From positions 62,178,001-62,242,000 of the forward strand of contig JAFFJZ010000001.1 of NCBI GenBank assembly GCA_018340375.1: 64,000 nucleotides of DNA, written 5' to 3'. The position numbers were made by a program, and so were the translations under genes. Below, one piece after another: positions 36,546-47,929 of this stretch (positions are counted from its first letter, which is position 1; each line of letters begins with the position of its first letter). Under the pieces are notes generated by a model. The model did not search any database. It was not told the DNA's origin and worked only from the letters and a program-made list of their open reading frames with translations. Source of the stretch: Gonatopus flavifemur (taxonomy: Eukaryota; Arthropoda; Insecta; Hymenoptera; Dryinidae).

Positions 36546-36806
36546 TCAAAAAACTATAATCATAAGTTCGAAATATAAGCTTCGCCCTCCCAAATGCCGT
36601 TGAGTTTGCTCGAATATCTTTTGTATTCGTTGAGATATGACATTTTGAAATTCCCATGTTTGTGAATGCATCTAAATTTGAAAATTTTCAACATAGAAAT
36701 TTCAAAATGCTATATCTCAGCGAATGCAGAAGATTTTTGAGGGAATTCAATGGCATTTGGAAGGGCAAAGCTTATACTTTGGGATGATGTTTATAGTTTT
36801 CTCATG
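36546..36806. repeat. Foldback related to the centre of 13146-14023
   Basis: Inverted arms start AAAACTATAATCATAAGTTC and end with a partial complement (AAACATCATCCC... on the other strand). CCCAAATGCCGTTGAGTT is answered by AATGGCATTTGGAAGGG. The central part matches the 13510-13700 region in sequence and order, so it is the same family, shorter and diverged. Confidence 0.75.
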
Positions 36807-37088
36807 CAGTAACGATAGAAGTTCGATGCTACAGACTAAAATCGCTGTTTTTGTATTTTTATGTTAGGATATCTCGAAAACCAAAGCTAATCGAGAGATT
36901 TGGACCTCAGATTCAGATTCAGCGGACCAAAAACTACTAATTTTGTAGCCCAGTGTCATTCAATGTTTATCATTTCTTCATAGTCTGTCTACTCATCGTT
37001 CTTCGATCTCAAATATATTATTGTTCATATTAATTTGAAGATTGGATAATACCAAATGTTGGCTGTTCATAATTTCGGTAAATACTTA

Positions 37089-37580
37089 CCAGAAGAGAAC
37101 ATGAAGCTTCAGCGAACGTTCAGATCAGATGTGTATAGATCGGGCCGAAGGTTCATTAGAGCTAACTTTTAGATTCACAAACGTTTGACAAAGGTTCTCC
37201 GGACGTTGAAATGTCCACCTCGGGATACGTTCAGGAAACATAGATGGAACGTTAGCTGAAGGTTCGACGAAGCTTCACAAAAATATCTATACTTATATTA
37301 ATTTTTATCAATTTATATGAAAAATAAATTAATTAATAAACATAAATTATTATCAATCAATCTAAGTATAGATATTTTTGTGAAGCTTCGTCAAACCTTC
37401 GATGAACCTTCAGCCAACGTTTCATCTATGTTTCCTGAACGTATTTCGAGGTGGACATTTCAACGTCCGGAGAACCTTTGTCAAACGTTTGTGAATCTAA
37501 AAGTTCGCTTTCATGAACCTTCGATCCGATTTATACAGGTCTAATCTGAACGTTCGCTGGAGCTTCATGTTCTCTTCGGG
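37089..37580. mobile_element. CCAGAAG-ended foldback transposon, copy 2 of 2
   Basis: The left end CCAGAAGAGAACATGAAGCT and the right end AGCTTCATGTTCTCTTCGGG are inverted repeats, with TA on both sides. The 492 bases match 8527-9018 closely along the full length. This copy keeps the complete left terminus that the other lost. Non-coding. Confidence 0.88.
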
Positions 37581-38155
37581 TATATTTTACTTATATTTTT
37601 AAAATTACTGGGAGATAAGGTGTTTTTCAAATAGCATCAAATTAGTTGAAGTTTACGGTATGTTTGAATTATGCGGAAAAACGTCATGATGTGTTTTTAT
37701 TTGAGATGTGAAATTTCGAAATTCGTTCCTTCTTACCTTATAGATGACTTGGTCTCATACTTACGTACATTATTCTCGACTTTATCTCCGCTGAATACGG
37801 TATTCCAAGCAGTAGGAAAATCTTTTATGCATATTCTTCGAATTCACGATCGAACAGACACGTGAGTCACATTAGACTTGAATGAGACTATTTTAAATTT
37901 TTCCCCAGTATTGTTTCACATACGTTCGGGAGAAGAAGGTTTGATGATCATCAAGTGAATCAATATTCAAACGGGAAAAGCATTGAGGACGAGTGGAATT
38001 TCACGGATCTTTTGTACTTTACAACTTCTCGGTAGACATGATATATGAGAAATATGTATGACACACCTACAAAGTATATAAAATTCACATATAATTCATG
38101 CACAATTTATATTTATAACATCCCATATCGCATGAAAAAGACTTTGTAACAGCAG
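37581..38155. other. No recognisable feature
   Basis: AT-rich DNA. A 64-codon frame at 37671 has no support. Confidence 0.35.
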
Positions 38156-38994
38156 CAAATCGGTTTGTCTGTGTGTATGTAACAAATTTGCGAACGTGTA
38201 TATCTTTTGTTCGTATTATTCGATCGTGATGAAATTTTCACCAGATTCTTGTGCAGTGTTAATAGTGGTTCCATATAAGTTTCAACCTCATCGTTACAGA
38301 AGAACGGGAGGGGGGAGGAGAAATTTTTCGAAAAATATGATCTTGCGAACCCGCGTATCTCTGCTTCCTATTATCCGAACTCGATCAAACTTGTACCACG
38401 TTGTAGTCATGATCCGACAGTGGCACCATGTAAGTTTCATCTCAATCGGTTGAAAATTGTGGAAAATTTTTCTATGGGGTCTGTATTTTCTTTGAAAACA
38501 TGCCTCTCCCATGTTCGTATCATCCGAATGCCTTGGAACTTGGAGCATATTCATTTCACGAGGTGTTAGGTGTACGTTCTAAATTCCAAACAAATCGGAA
38601 TTGTGGGGAGAGAATGGTAAGCACTAAGCTTCGAAACAAAATTTGAAAATCTCGAGAATGCCATTACCATCGGAATATCTTTCGTTCCTATCATCCTATC
38701 GTTACGAAATTTTTAGCACAGTTTTATGCAGTGTCGATAGTGCTTCCGTATGAGTTTCAACTCGATCCTTACAGGGAAATGGGAGAGAGGGAGGAAACAT
38801 GACATCAAAAATTGTGATTTTGCGACCAGGCATGTTCTCGCTTCGTGTTATCCGATTGCAATGAAATTTTTGTGATGAGTTTGTTTGCATGCAAACGTAT
38901 TATATATATACATTTCAATATTTGGGCAGAGTTTTTGAGTAAAAATACGTTTGCGTATCACTTGGACAGGAACGAGGAAGCTTTGTGCCTATCA

Positions 38995-40138
38995 ATTGGC
39001 AGAGTTTTTTTAGTTGAGGCAACTAAAAAATTTAGTTGGGGCAACTAAAAAATTTGGTTGAGGAACCTCAATTTTATAGTTAGCATGACTAAAAAATTTA
39101 GTTGAGGTAACTACAAAATTTAGTTGAGGCAACTGAAAAATTTAGTTGGGGCAACTAAACAATTTGGTTGAGGCAACTGAATTTTATAGTTAGAATGACT
39201 AAATCCATTCATTCCAACGGACCATTTTTCTATATTTGCCACTTTCAAAAAAATGAATGAAAAAATACCACTCAAATAATTACTTTTCCGTTAAAAAGTC
39301 GTAAAGTGCGAAAGGAATGAAAATTTGAAATATGTGTTGATAAAATACGTCCTTCTAACGATGAAATTTAGTTGCCTCAACTGAATTTTTTGGTTGCCTC
39401 AACTGAATTTTTTAGTTGCCCCAACTAAATTGTTTAGTTGCCTAAACTAAATTTTCTAGTTGCCTCAACTAAGTTTTTCAGTCATGCCAACCATAAAATT
39501 TAGTTGCCTCAACTAAGAAATTTAGTTGGGGCAACTAAAAAATTTAGTTGAGGCAACTCAATTTCATACTTAGCATGAATAAAAAATTTAATTGAGGCAA
39601 CTAAATTTTATAGTTTGAAGGACGTATTTTATCAACACATATTTCAAATCCTTATGATTGCACCCTAATATTGATGAAGTTTCCATCCAGTTGTTCTTCT
39701 GGAATATTATTGGATAAATTGAAAAAAATTGTTACACAGAAAAAAAATCTATCTTGTATCAAGAAAATATTGTTTTCGTTATATATGAAACACGGATTGT
39801 CTCAGTTCAATGCAATTTGCTTTGAATCAAGAATTTTGTTTTTTCCTGTGTTTGGTTCAAAGCAAATTGCATTGAGCTGAGACAATCCGTGTTTCATATA
39901 TAACGAAAACAATATTTTCTTGATACGAGATAGTTTTTTTTTCTGTGTAAGTTTGAGAAAATTTGTCGTGGAATATTCCTCAACCATTACAGAACAGAAA
40001 ATCATATGTAGGTGGAATCCCAGCTAGAATTTCAACTCCAACGTGGAATCCCAGTTGGAATTTGAAATCCCACATAGAATCCAGTTGGGATTCTGAATTC
40101 CAAGTGGAGTCTTAGCTGGCAACTAAAAAAAAACTCTG
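38995..40138. repeat. TTTAGTTGRGGCAACTAAA repeat block, inverted
   Basis: The block opens AATTGGCAGAGTTTTTTTAG and closes CTAAAAAAAAACTCTGCCAATT, an inverted pair. Inside, the self-complementary word TTTAGTTG(A/G)GGCAACTAAA is repeated many times at 39009-39200 and again at 39366-39620, with unique AT-rich spacers that are inverted relative to each other (GAAGGACGTATTTTATC at 39610 against 39345). Near-palindromic units allow multiple foldings. Non-coding. Confidence 0.7.
39735..39947. mobile_element. CACAGAAAA-ended foldback, nested
   Basis: Ends are CACAGAAAAAAAATCTATCT and AGATAGTTTTTTTTTCTGTG, flanked by TA. The arms match almost perfectly over about 100 bases (ATATATGAAACACGGATTGT and ACAATCCGTGTTTCATATAT), leaving a tiny loop. 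The near-identity suggests it is among the youngest elements in the window. Confidence 0.88.
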
Positions 40139-41389
40139 CCAATTGGCACATGGCTTCCTCGTTTGTGTTGAAAAAAACTACACGTTTTCTTTCTCTCTCC
40201 CGTTTTCCTTAGAGAATCAGGTTGAAATTTATATAGGACTGCGATCAACACTGCATAAAGCTATGGTGGAAATTTCATGACAATTGGATGATAGAAATGG
40301 AAGTTATCCGCATGTTAATGATGTTTACGAAATTTTCAAATTTTGTTTCGAAGCTCAATGCTTTCTTCCTTCAATTCCGATTTGTTTGAAATTCACACCA
40401 TACAACTAACCCCCCGTAAACTGATCATACTACAAGTTTCATGGCATTTTGATGATACCGACATGGGGAAGGCATGCTTTCAACATATTGTCAAATAATG
40501 TGAATCGCGAAACAAATTCCGAAGAAAAATTGTCCACAGTTTTCAACCGATTTGGATGAAACTTATATGGGACCACTATCGGGTCATGGCTAAAACGTGG
40601 TTAAAGTTTGATCGGATTCGGATGATAAGAAGCAAAGATACACGCGTACGCAAAATGTTCATTTTTTGTCAGAGTTCTTCTCATCCACCCAATTCTTCTG
40701 AATGAATCAGGTTGAAACTTATATAGGACCACTATCACCCTAGTCCACAACTGTGATGAAAATTTCGAAACGATCGGATAAGCAGAACGGGAGATATGCG
40801 CGTACGAAACTTAGGGAGGGCCACAGCCACACCGACAGACAGACAGACACGGTAACAAAATTGTTCCCCGAATTTTTCTCCGTGTAGAATTCGTGGAGAA
40901 TGAAGGTCGTACATAGATTTTGAAGATAATGTCCAACTGACTTCATAAAAATACCAGACTTTTTATTGGGATATCGAATATTTCATTATGAAACAAAATC
41001 TAGTATTTATGTAAAAGGTGGTGAGCACTTAACCTCAAAATAATGGTATATCATCAACAGCCTTTGTGCAATTTTGAAGTTAGCAATAAAGTCAAGTATA
41101 AATATATCAATTCGAGATAATCTATGTTTATTGGATTGCGATAAATATTAGATTCAAGAATTGAATCAGACTCCGTAGATATAGAACTTGTATCTATGTC
41201 TCTTTTATGATCTTGCACATCTCCAGAGTTTTGTTTACGAATTTTTCGAAATCTTTGTACACGTAAGCGAGAGTACATGCGTTTCCTCTTTTTTTTGCAC
41301 CATCCATAATTCACACATGAATAATTCAACATACGACCCTGGCGAATTCGAAATAACCCAAAAATTGATTATTTTTCGGTCATCTTGAG

Positions 41390-42203
41390 GTTCGGTTTGG
41401 TTTGAGTAATACTATGGTGAAAAAATGGTAATTCAAAGGTTTTTTACCAAAACATTACCGAAAAATAACGGTTGCTTCGTGCGCTTTTTGAACCAAAAAC
41501 ATTACCGAAAAAAAACCGTTATATTTTAGTTGTATTTTGATTGCATTAGGGTTTCCGCATGGAGAACCGATTTTTTATCAACAAATAACCAAAAATATCC
41601 CTCACATCAATCAGGGATATCTGAAATAATTCAAAGTTAGAACCTGACTGAACGACCGAAAAATTACCAAAAAATAACCGTTATATTATGATTATATTTC
41701 GGTTGTATTTTGGTTGCATTAGGGTTTCCGCATGAAAAACCGATTTTTTACCAACAAATAACCAAAAATATTCCTCACATCAATCAGGGATATCTGAAAT
41801 AATTCAAAGTTAGAACCTGACTGAACGACCGAAAAATTACCAAAAAATAACCGTTATATTATGATTATATTTTGGTTGTATTTTGGTTTGGTTTGGTTGA
41901 AAACGGTTTCTCTTGAAAACGGTCAATTTTCGGTCACTTTCGTGAAAACGACCAAAACGTTACCGAAAAAAATTTCTGCCTGAATGGTTCAATTTTGGTT
42001 GTTCCATCAAAAATTACCCAAAATTTACCAATAAAATTGTTCTTAAAAACGGTCAATTTTCGGTCACTTCCGTGAAAATGACCAAAACGTTACCGAAATC
42101 AATCTCCTACAACTTGGTAATTTTTTGGTAATCTTTTGGTTACAAAAGCGTACAAAGCAACCGTTATTTTTCGGTTATTTTATCGTCATCTCAAAACCGT
42201 CAG
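41390..42203. repeat. Foldback with an internal 173-base tandem duplication
   Basis: AATAACGGTTGCTTCGTGCG near 41466 is answered by the complement CGTACAAAGCAACCGTTATT near 42148, so the outer parts form an inverted pair. Between them a 173-base unit containing GCATTAGGGTTTCCGCATG (41543 and 41716) and CAATCAGGGATATCTGAAAT is repeated twice in tandem with a partial third copy. The sequence is full of ATTACCGAAAAATAACGG words. Non-coding. Confidence 0.75.
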
Positions 42204-42410
42204 GGGATTTACTTAATAGTTCGGACACATGAACAATTATCAAAAGTGTTTCTTGATAACACGCGATAACCGTACACAGATGCCACAATACTTGTAGAAT
42301 ATTCATTTCAATTCATTTATTGAGTGAACTGGTACTACAACCAAACTCATACGAACTTGTGAAGACAGGAGAGGTTATGGTTGCGTGCGCAGCTTACCAT
42401 ACTTTCTCCG

Positions 42411-42563
42411 TTATGGCGAATTTGGCTAACTGCACTGGGGTAAACTCGGGATATCTCTGTCCTTTGTTATTATCGTTAATAAATCTCTCATTTATTAACG
42501 ATAATAACAAAGGACAGAGTTATCCCGAGTTCGCTCCAGTGCAGTGAACCGAATTCGCTATAA
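42411..42563. repeat. Short-loop hairpin element
   Basis: About 73-base arms are separated by only a few bases. CTCTGTCCTTTGTTATTATC and its exact complement flank the centre, and GCGAATTTGGCTAACTGCAC is answered by GTGCAGTGAACCGAATTCGC. Inner halves are perfect; outer halves have several mismatches. No clear target duplication. Confidence 0.85.
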
Positions 42564-43019
42564 GTTGCTATGAGTCACTAGGAAATGAAGGAAGGTAAAC
42601 CACGTTCTGCACACATCAGGATCACATTTGGCATAACAAATAACAAGTCAAGATCAACTATATTATGCCCTTCTCAGGACCATATCTGGCAAACATAAAT
42701 ATGGCAAGCCTCATTTCAACCCGATGTGGCCCACATAGGACCTCGGGATTGCCATAAGATTTTTCTGCTCGGGTAGTTTTGGCTGTATTTCAAAATAAGC
42801 CGAGATTAGAAGTTGATTAGAAGTAGGGTTTATTTTTCACTGTGTAGCCCCGATTAAAATCCAAAAGTAGAGGAAGCCTTATTGAAACGAATGAAGCGCG
42901 AAATTGTTCCAATCCTTTCCTAAATTACACCGAGATGACTCTTCGTTACGCTTAGATAATTTTTAGCTCACGCTTTCATCGCGCTTCAACGCTTGATTTT
43001 TATCAAGGAGAAGTCTATA

Positions 43020-43222
43020 CACGGAGAAAAAAAATAGTGGAGCGAAACCCGTAAGCATTTAGACACGGCGAATGCCGCTGCGTGGTTGAGGCAACTCAAT
43101 ATTGATTGAAGTAAATCTCCGCTTAAACATCTCTATCGATATTCAATTGACTCAACCGCGTGGCGACATTCGCCGTATCCAAACGCTTACGGGGTTGAGC
43201 CAAACCTGGTGTTTTCTCAGTG
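43020..43222. mobile_element. CAC-class element, GCTCAACCCCGTAAGCG family, full copy
   Basis: Ends are CACGGAGAAAAAAAATAG and CTGGTGTTTTCTCAGTG, with TA duplicated at 43018-43019 and 43223-43224. The inside is an inverted repeat (GCGAATGCCGCTGCGTGGTT and AACCGCGTGGCGACATTCGC). The 80-base relic at 25086-25165 is a deleted copy of this. Confidence 0.85.
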
Positions 43223-44189
43223 TAGAGAAACTCAAATCCGTTGACCAATTCAAGTTCCCAAGTTGTAGAATGGTGAGTGGAACAACCAGACAAATTTCTA
43301 CCATGGGTCTAATATTCAACTAAACCCTCTTTTTCAATGCAAATTCCGCTTCATCCCTCAAAATTGCGATTCATGAAATGTTCTAATCTATTCATAAAAT
43401 ATCTACTGTGTGTGAGTAAGAGAAGAGCTGAAGATAAGATTGAATTAAATATAATCAGAATGACACCAAAATGATTAAACTGAGAGAAGATTTTCCTTAA
43501 TCTCATCTGATCAATCTCTCAAATACCTATCCCTTCGATATTCATTACCGATTTGAATGTAAAAGACAGCGGTGCTTAATCCCCTATGAATTTCTATATG
43601 ATCTCATGAAACCTATCCTTCGGAAAATTTTGGTATAACCAGGGGTAAGAAAAACTTTGTCGAATGTAAAGTTCGAGAACCGGACGGTTAGCAAATCTCA
43701 TGAATGGTCGCGTAATGTGAATGAAGTTCCAGTGACCCAGTTCACCATAGAGAGATCTTCTCTCTCCTTGCTTCTCCCTTTGCTGTTCCACATTCGACCT
43801 GCTTCCCGGCTCTTGTCCCTCCTCCCTTCGATTCGTTTCTGCTCGTCCCTGGCTCGGCCCAGTCTTTTTGTATCCCCCCAACGATCCGCAACTTAGCTCA
43901 CGAAACGTTGGTGTTACGTCAGGGGCAGGTTATCGACTACACAACAGTCAACGCTGCACCAAGAATATTAAACAGCGGAATAGCATCTTCGATATCGATG
44001 GAAAAAAAAAACATTCTTCCATTCTTGATTTAACATGCTTTACATCGTATTCTATTCTATGAAAATTATTCCTCCTCTCAGAATAAGTATATTTTACTAA
44101 TCTCTTTATGAAATCTCCTATCGAATCTCAACGAGATTAAATATATTTGGATAAATTTTATCAGTTGCTCTCCATGATCTTGATGAATA
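43223..44189. other. No recognisable gene
   Basis: Mostly AT-rich, with a pyrimidine-rich, GC-richer patch at 43750-43870 (CTTCTCCCTTTGCTGTTCCAC and similar). Open frames of 79 and 95 codons overlap on opposite strands there. I see neither splice signals nor motif support. Confidence 0.3.
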
Positions 44190-44410
44190 CACTGCCTCCT
44201 GGTGGCGTACCTTGTATTCATGCATTCGTGAATCGAATGCAGTACATAGGTGGATCGGGTATCGGGGGTGGGTTGGAGGAATGACGTCAGTAAATGCAAC
44301 AAAGGGCGTCGAACTTGTGCTAGGGAGCGGGGAAAGGAGTACGGACATCGACCTAAAAGCCTCGCTCGCTGATTCGCTCGTCACCCTGCTTTCCTGCCTG
44401 CTTAGCTAGT
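44190..44410 (-). promoter_or_regulatory. CRE-containing GC-rich island
   Basis: TGACGTCA sits at 44282-44289 in a block of raised G+C. Read on the minus strand, the block continues to AATACAAG|GTACGCC near 44206-44216, a fair splice donor, which would suit a minus-strand first exon starting a little downstream of the CRE. On the plus strand the sequence runs into GCCTCGCTCGCTGATTCGCTCG without a donor. The minus direction is slightly favoured. Confidence 0.25.
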
Positions 44411-44783
44411 CTCAGCATCAATCCCCAACATGTTCCCATGTATCGCACCTGCAATATCCATTAATAAAAACATTCCTGTACATTTTGAATGAGTTCACAA
44501 AATCAATTTGTTTCACTCGCCCCCTTCCCTCACCTTCAACGTATTTATTAAATTCTGCCAAGGCCTGATGTAACGTCGATAATTCGAGCATGCATTTTTG
44601 GGAATGAAGAGCGTGCGATGAAACACGTTCAAAAGAATATTCTGAAAAATTAATGAATGAAAAAAATGATGTATATCCCAATCTCGGAAGGAAAGTACTT
44701 ACTGTATTATAAATGATATCCCGTCTGGATATCAAGTTTTACTCAGTTATTACTCCTTATTATTTACTCCTTGTTTGAATTAA

Positions 44784-45001
44784 CCCTAGAACGGGCATGT
44801 GGGGTCTTTTAGGACCCCAGGACATTTTTTTCTACCCCAGCATCCGAGCCTCTCTTTATCTCCGTAGTTTGTCACCCAAATATTTTCAAAGTATACATCC
44901 TGACGAACAAAAACCGCCCATAGTGAGTTGAAATCCGTTTAGTTTCAAATGAATCACAGCGATTTGAAATTTCCTGTACTTTTCACGTGCCCGTTCGAGG
45001 G
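44784..45001. mobile_element. piggyBac-type non-autonomous element in TTAA
   Basis: Terminal repeats CCCTAGAACGGGCATGTG and CACGTGCCCGTTCGAGGG are flanked on both sides by TTAA (44780-44783 and 45002-45005), the target duplication of piggyBac elements, whose ends begin CCC. A small hairpin, TGGGGTCTTTTAGGACCCCA, lies just inside the left end. The 218-base body has no coding capacity. Confidence 0.9.
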
Positions 45002-45005
45002 TTAA

Positions 45006-45899
45006 AAATGAGAACAGAAAACAAATATCGATACAATGAGGAAGATCGAATGGCAATATTGCTGAAGTTCGAATCGTTTACAGAAACGAATCAGGGATCG
45101 AATAAAGAAATATTCAAGTATTGAAGAGCAAAATTTTGTAGTGCATCCTTTGATCGATGTTTTCAGTTGCAAAAAATTATAAATAATTCATTCGAAAAGA
45201 TAAATAACGATGATTCATCAGATTTTGTGGGTTTGAATTTTCGTTTCGTTCCTGTAAACGATTTAAACTTCAAAAACATGAAAGGCAGTGAATTTTTCTG
45301 GTGGAAAAATGCAGCCACGTTTAGATGGATTCTCGATTAGACATTGGGAGAACATTTTCTTATAAACCACGATCTTCAAATTCTAGCAGTATATATTCCG
45401 GAGAATCCCATTTTAGGTTATCTTTGATACTAAAACTCTGCTTGGATGGATACCTTCCTGGTTTCAAAACAGCATCTATTTACATGATTTTTCGACGTTC
45501 CTTTTGCTTTCATCATAAACCTTCTTTGAAACAAGTTTATAAACGTCATTTCATTCTAACATTCGTAACCGTCATAATTAACCTTGACGTGGTCATATCG
45601 ATCACAACTGCAAGAGGTTGGAGTAATATTGAACGAAACTGAATTAAATGTACAAGGCTAATTCAAGTAGAGGAAATATAAATAAAACGCCTACGAATGT
45701 GGAGTGGTATATTATAGGAACGGATATAATTACTTTCTTTGTTACCGGATGATTCGCATGACTTATGAATGCCTCTAGGAATAAACGAATAATTATTTCA
45801 AGACAATGGTTTCATTCATTCGTTCAATCGACCAATAATATTCCCCAACGATGTTTCAATTCAATGTTTGTATTGGAAAAGTTCATTCCCTATGGAATA
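45006..45899. other. No recognisable feature
   Basis: AT-rich DNA. A 105-codon plus-strand frame at 45325-45642 has mixed composition but lacks start context, splice sites or similarity that I can name. Confidence 0.3.
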
Positions 45900-46185
45900 C
45901 ACTGTTAAAAAAAACTGGAATTTCCCGGTACCCAAGAACTGAAAAAATGCTGTTCATAACGGATTTTTCAGCTCACGTACAAGAAAATTCCTGTTGTACC
46001 GAAATTTTTCCGTATTTTGCATGAAAATTCATGTTTTTTATTCCAATTTTCTAGCATAAATACAAGAATTTTCTGATACGTGTACTGGAATTTTCATGAT
46101 TTCAATGTTATTTTTCAGTACAAATGTACAGGTTAATTGCTTCCAGTACAATACTGGAATTTTCCGGAAGTTTTTTTTGACAGTG
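45900..46185. mobile_element. CACTGTTAAAAA-ended element
   Basis: Ends are CACTGTTAAAAAAAACTGG and CCGGAAGTTTTTTTTGACAGTG. TA precedes the left end while AA follows the right, so the duplication is not exact. The interior carries GGAATTTTC and AAAATTCC palindromic words like those at 6835 and 30515. Confidence 0.75.
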
Positions 46186-46903
46186 AATCAACAGTGTAAG
46201 TATTGGTACTACCAGCTTAAATAAATTTCCAGAATGATTGCTAACCCGAGTCGGAAAATTTAAAGTATTCTGAGTCCAGGACTTCTTATTTTAGTTCACT
46301 GTATTGCTCCTTCAACTGATTTTATCCCTCACCTCCGATAATTTGAACTGCTTTTTGTGTGGTACATCGTGAGATGTGAGGCTCATTTCTAGAGACAATG
46401 TTGAAAATCGATTGTTATGAGACAAAACTACATTTAATATTTATGAAACTTCAATTATAGTGACGTGAAGGGTTTTTTGTCAGTTATTATGAATCGACAC
46501 AACTTCAGAGGTTACGCAAGTCTAAAACAATTAATTATTTTATCAAACATTTTTTTAACGAAGAGAACTATTCAATTAGAATTCAATCCAAGAGTTCTTT
46601 CCGATTGATTCACGAATTTCTATGCTATGTGGGTTAATCTGGGTCAAGCTTCGTTAGTACACGAACTAATATCTGGTCCTAATATTTTCCCAACTGACGA
46701 TCTCCACTGCAAATGATGTATGTTATGTTTATGAACAACATCACACCTAAAAACCCTCAGTCCCCCTGAATCTTCAGTTGAGTCTCCGCATTTCTTAACT
46801 TCCACAGTTCAAATTTTGGTTCACCATCGAGTCACACACTGTTAAAAATTTCTTGAATTTGAATGCACTCTCAATGTACCAGTGTATATGATTTCAACTT
46901 GAA

Positions 46904-47545
46904 CCCAATAAACACACACACGTTATTTCAACGTTGAAAGAACGTTAAACTGTCAAACGGACGTCAGTCGTTGATCTCATAACGTTGATTTTTAGTTGAA
47001 ATTTGATAGGGAATTAAACGACCAGGAATAATTACGTTTTGATGACGTGTAATTTAAACTAATATTCAAAAATAACCATCAAACGACGTCTTCACAAAAC
47101 GTGTTTTGAACGAATTTGAACCACGCGTTTAAAATGTGTTTATAACACCTTGTGTTCGAACTTCAATTGAAGATATTCTGCTAAAAATGTCGAACGAACC
47201 CGAACAATGGTTAAAACTCCCACAAAGAGCAAGGTAGTAAATAGTGTGGCATACTTTTCAAATTCTGTCATACTCAGAAATATTATTCTTCTCGATATTG
47301 AATGAAAAGTTTTCAAAATAATTCGTTGGATTCAATTCACGTTTTAGAACCATCATTAGGACTCGTCAATATTTAACGTTTTTTGAACGATATTTAAACC
47401 GTTGATATGACGTTATTTTATGGTTGAAAAACACGTGATCTGCCGCGACATTTTTACGTTGAATCAACGCAAGAATATTACTCATTCACAACGTGTGGTT
47501 ATTGACTGTTTTTGACGTTTTTAAAACGTGCGTGTGTTTACTGGG
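46904..47545. mobile_element. CCC/GGG-class element with CCCARTAAACACACRCACG ends
   Basis: The left end CCCAATAAACACACACACG and the right end CGTGCGTGTGTTTACTGGG are inverted repeats flanked by AA. The 642-base body is dense in AACGTT, GACGTC and ACGTGTTTT palindromic words and folds on itself. It interrupts the CACTGTTAAAAA-ended element 67 bases from that element's left end. Confidence 0.88.
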
Positions 47546-47821
47546 AAGGTACATGAAATGATATTCAAGTATTATCACATTAATTTTCAAATCATGTGGA
47601 ATTGAATTACAATTTCAAGTATCAGTACATTCAAAATTAACTTAGACTAAATCGATGGAGATTTGAGAAAATAACATAACCATCAATAATGTTTGAAATT
47701 GAGTGAATGAATTGAATAATTATAATATTTTTGTGATTATAAATTTTGAAATTATTATTCCTAATCGCATTAGGTTACACTCTACGAGTCTTGTCGTTGA
47801 GAGTGCTTGAACGACACTGAA

Positions 47822-47929
47822 CCCCAACAGAACCTAAAATTTGTGTACGTCCAGGAAACCTCCGAAGGACGTCTGAGAAACGAATTTGGACGTTTCCTGG
47901 ACGTACACAAATTTTAGGTTCTGTTGGGG
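47822..47929. mobile_element. Near-perfect 108-base hairpin element, CCCC/GGGG ends
   Basis: CCCCAACAGAACCTAAAATT and further bases through CCAGGAAAC are answered without mismatch by the complement ending GGTTCTGTTGGGG. The perfect stem is about 40 bp, followed by an imperfect inner part. AA flanks both ends. It is the smallest and best-paired CCC/GGG-class element in the window and looks recent. Confidence 0.9.

Larger units (their letters stand above)
38156..40884. repeat. Large compound foldback with nested elements
   Basis: Two degenerate ~800-base arms, about 38160-38970 and 40140-40870, are inverted relatives. The phrase GTTCGTATTATTCGATCG / GAAATTTTCA is answered by TGAAAATTTCGAAACGATCGGATAAGCAGAAC, and ATAAGTTTCAACCTGAT-like words recur in both directions. 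The right part carries CAGACAGACAGACACGG and ends TTTTTCTCCGTG before TA, a CAC-class end; the left end was not found. Nested elements sit in the middle. Confidence 0.6.

Noticed and set aside
38995..40138. Regularly repeated near-palindromes that resemble a CRISPR array at first sight
   Set aside because: Units occur in both orientations, spacers are not of constant length, and the context is a eukaryotic foldback.
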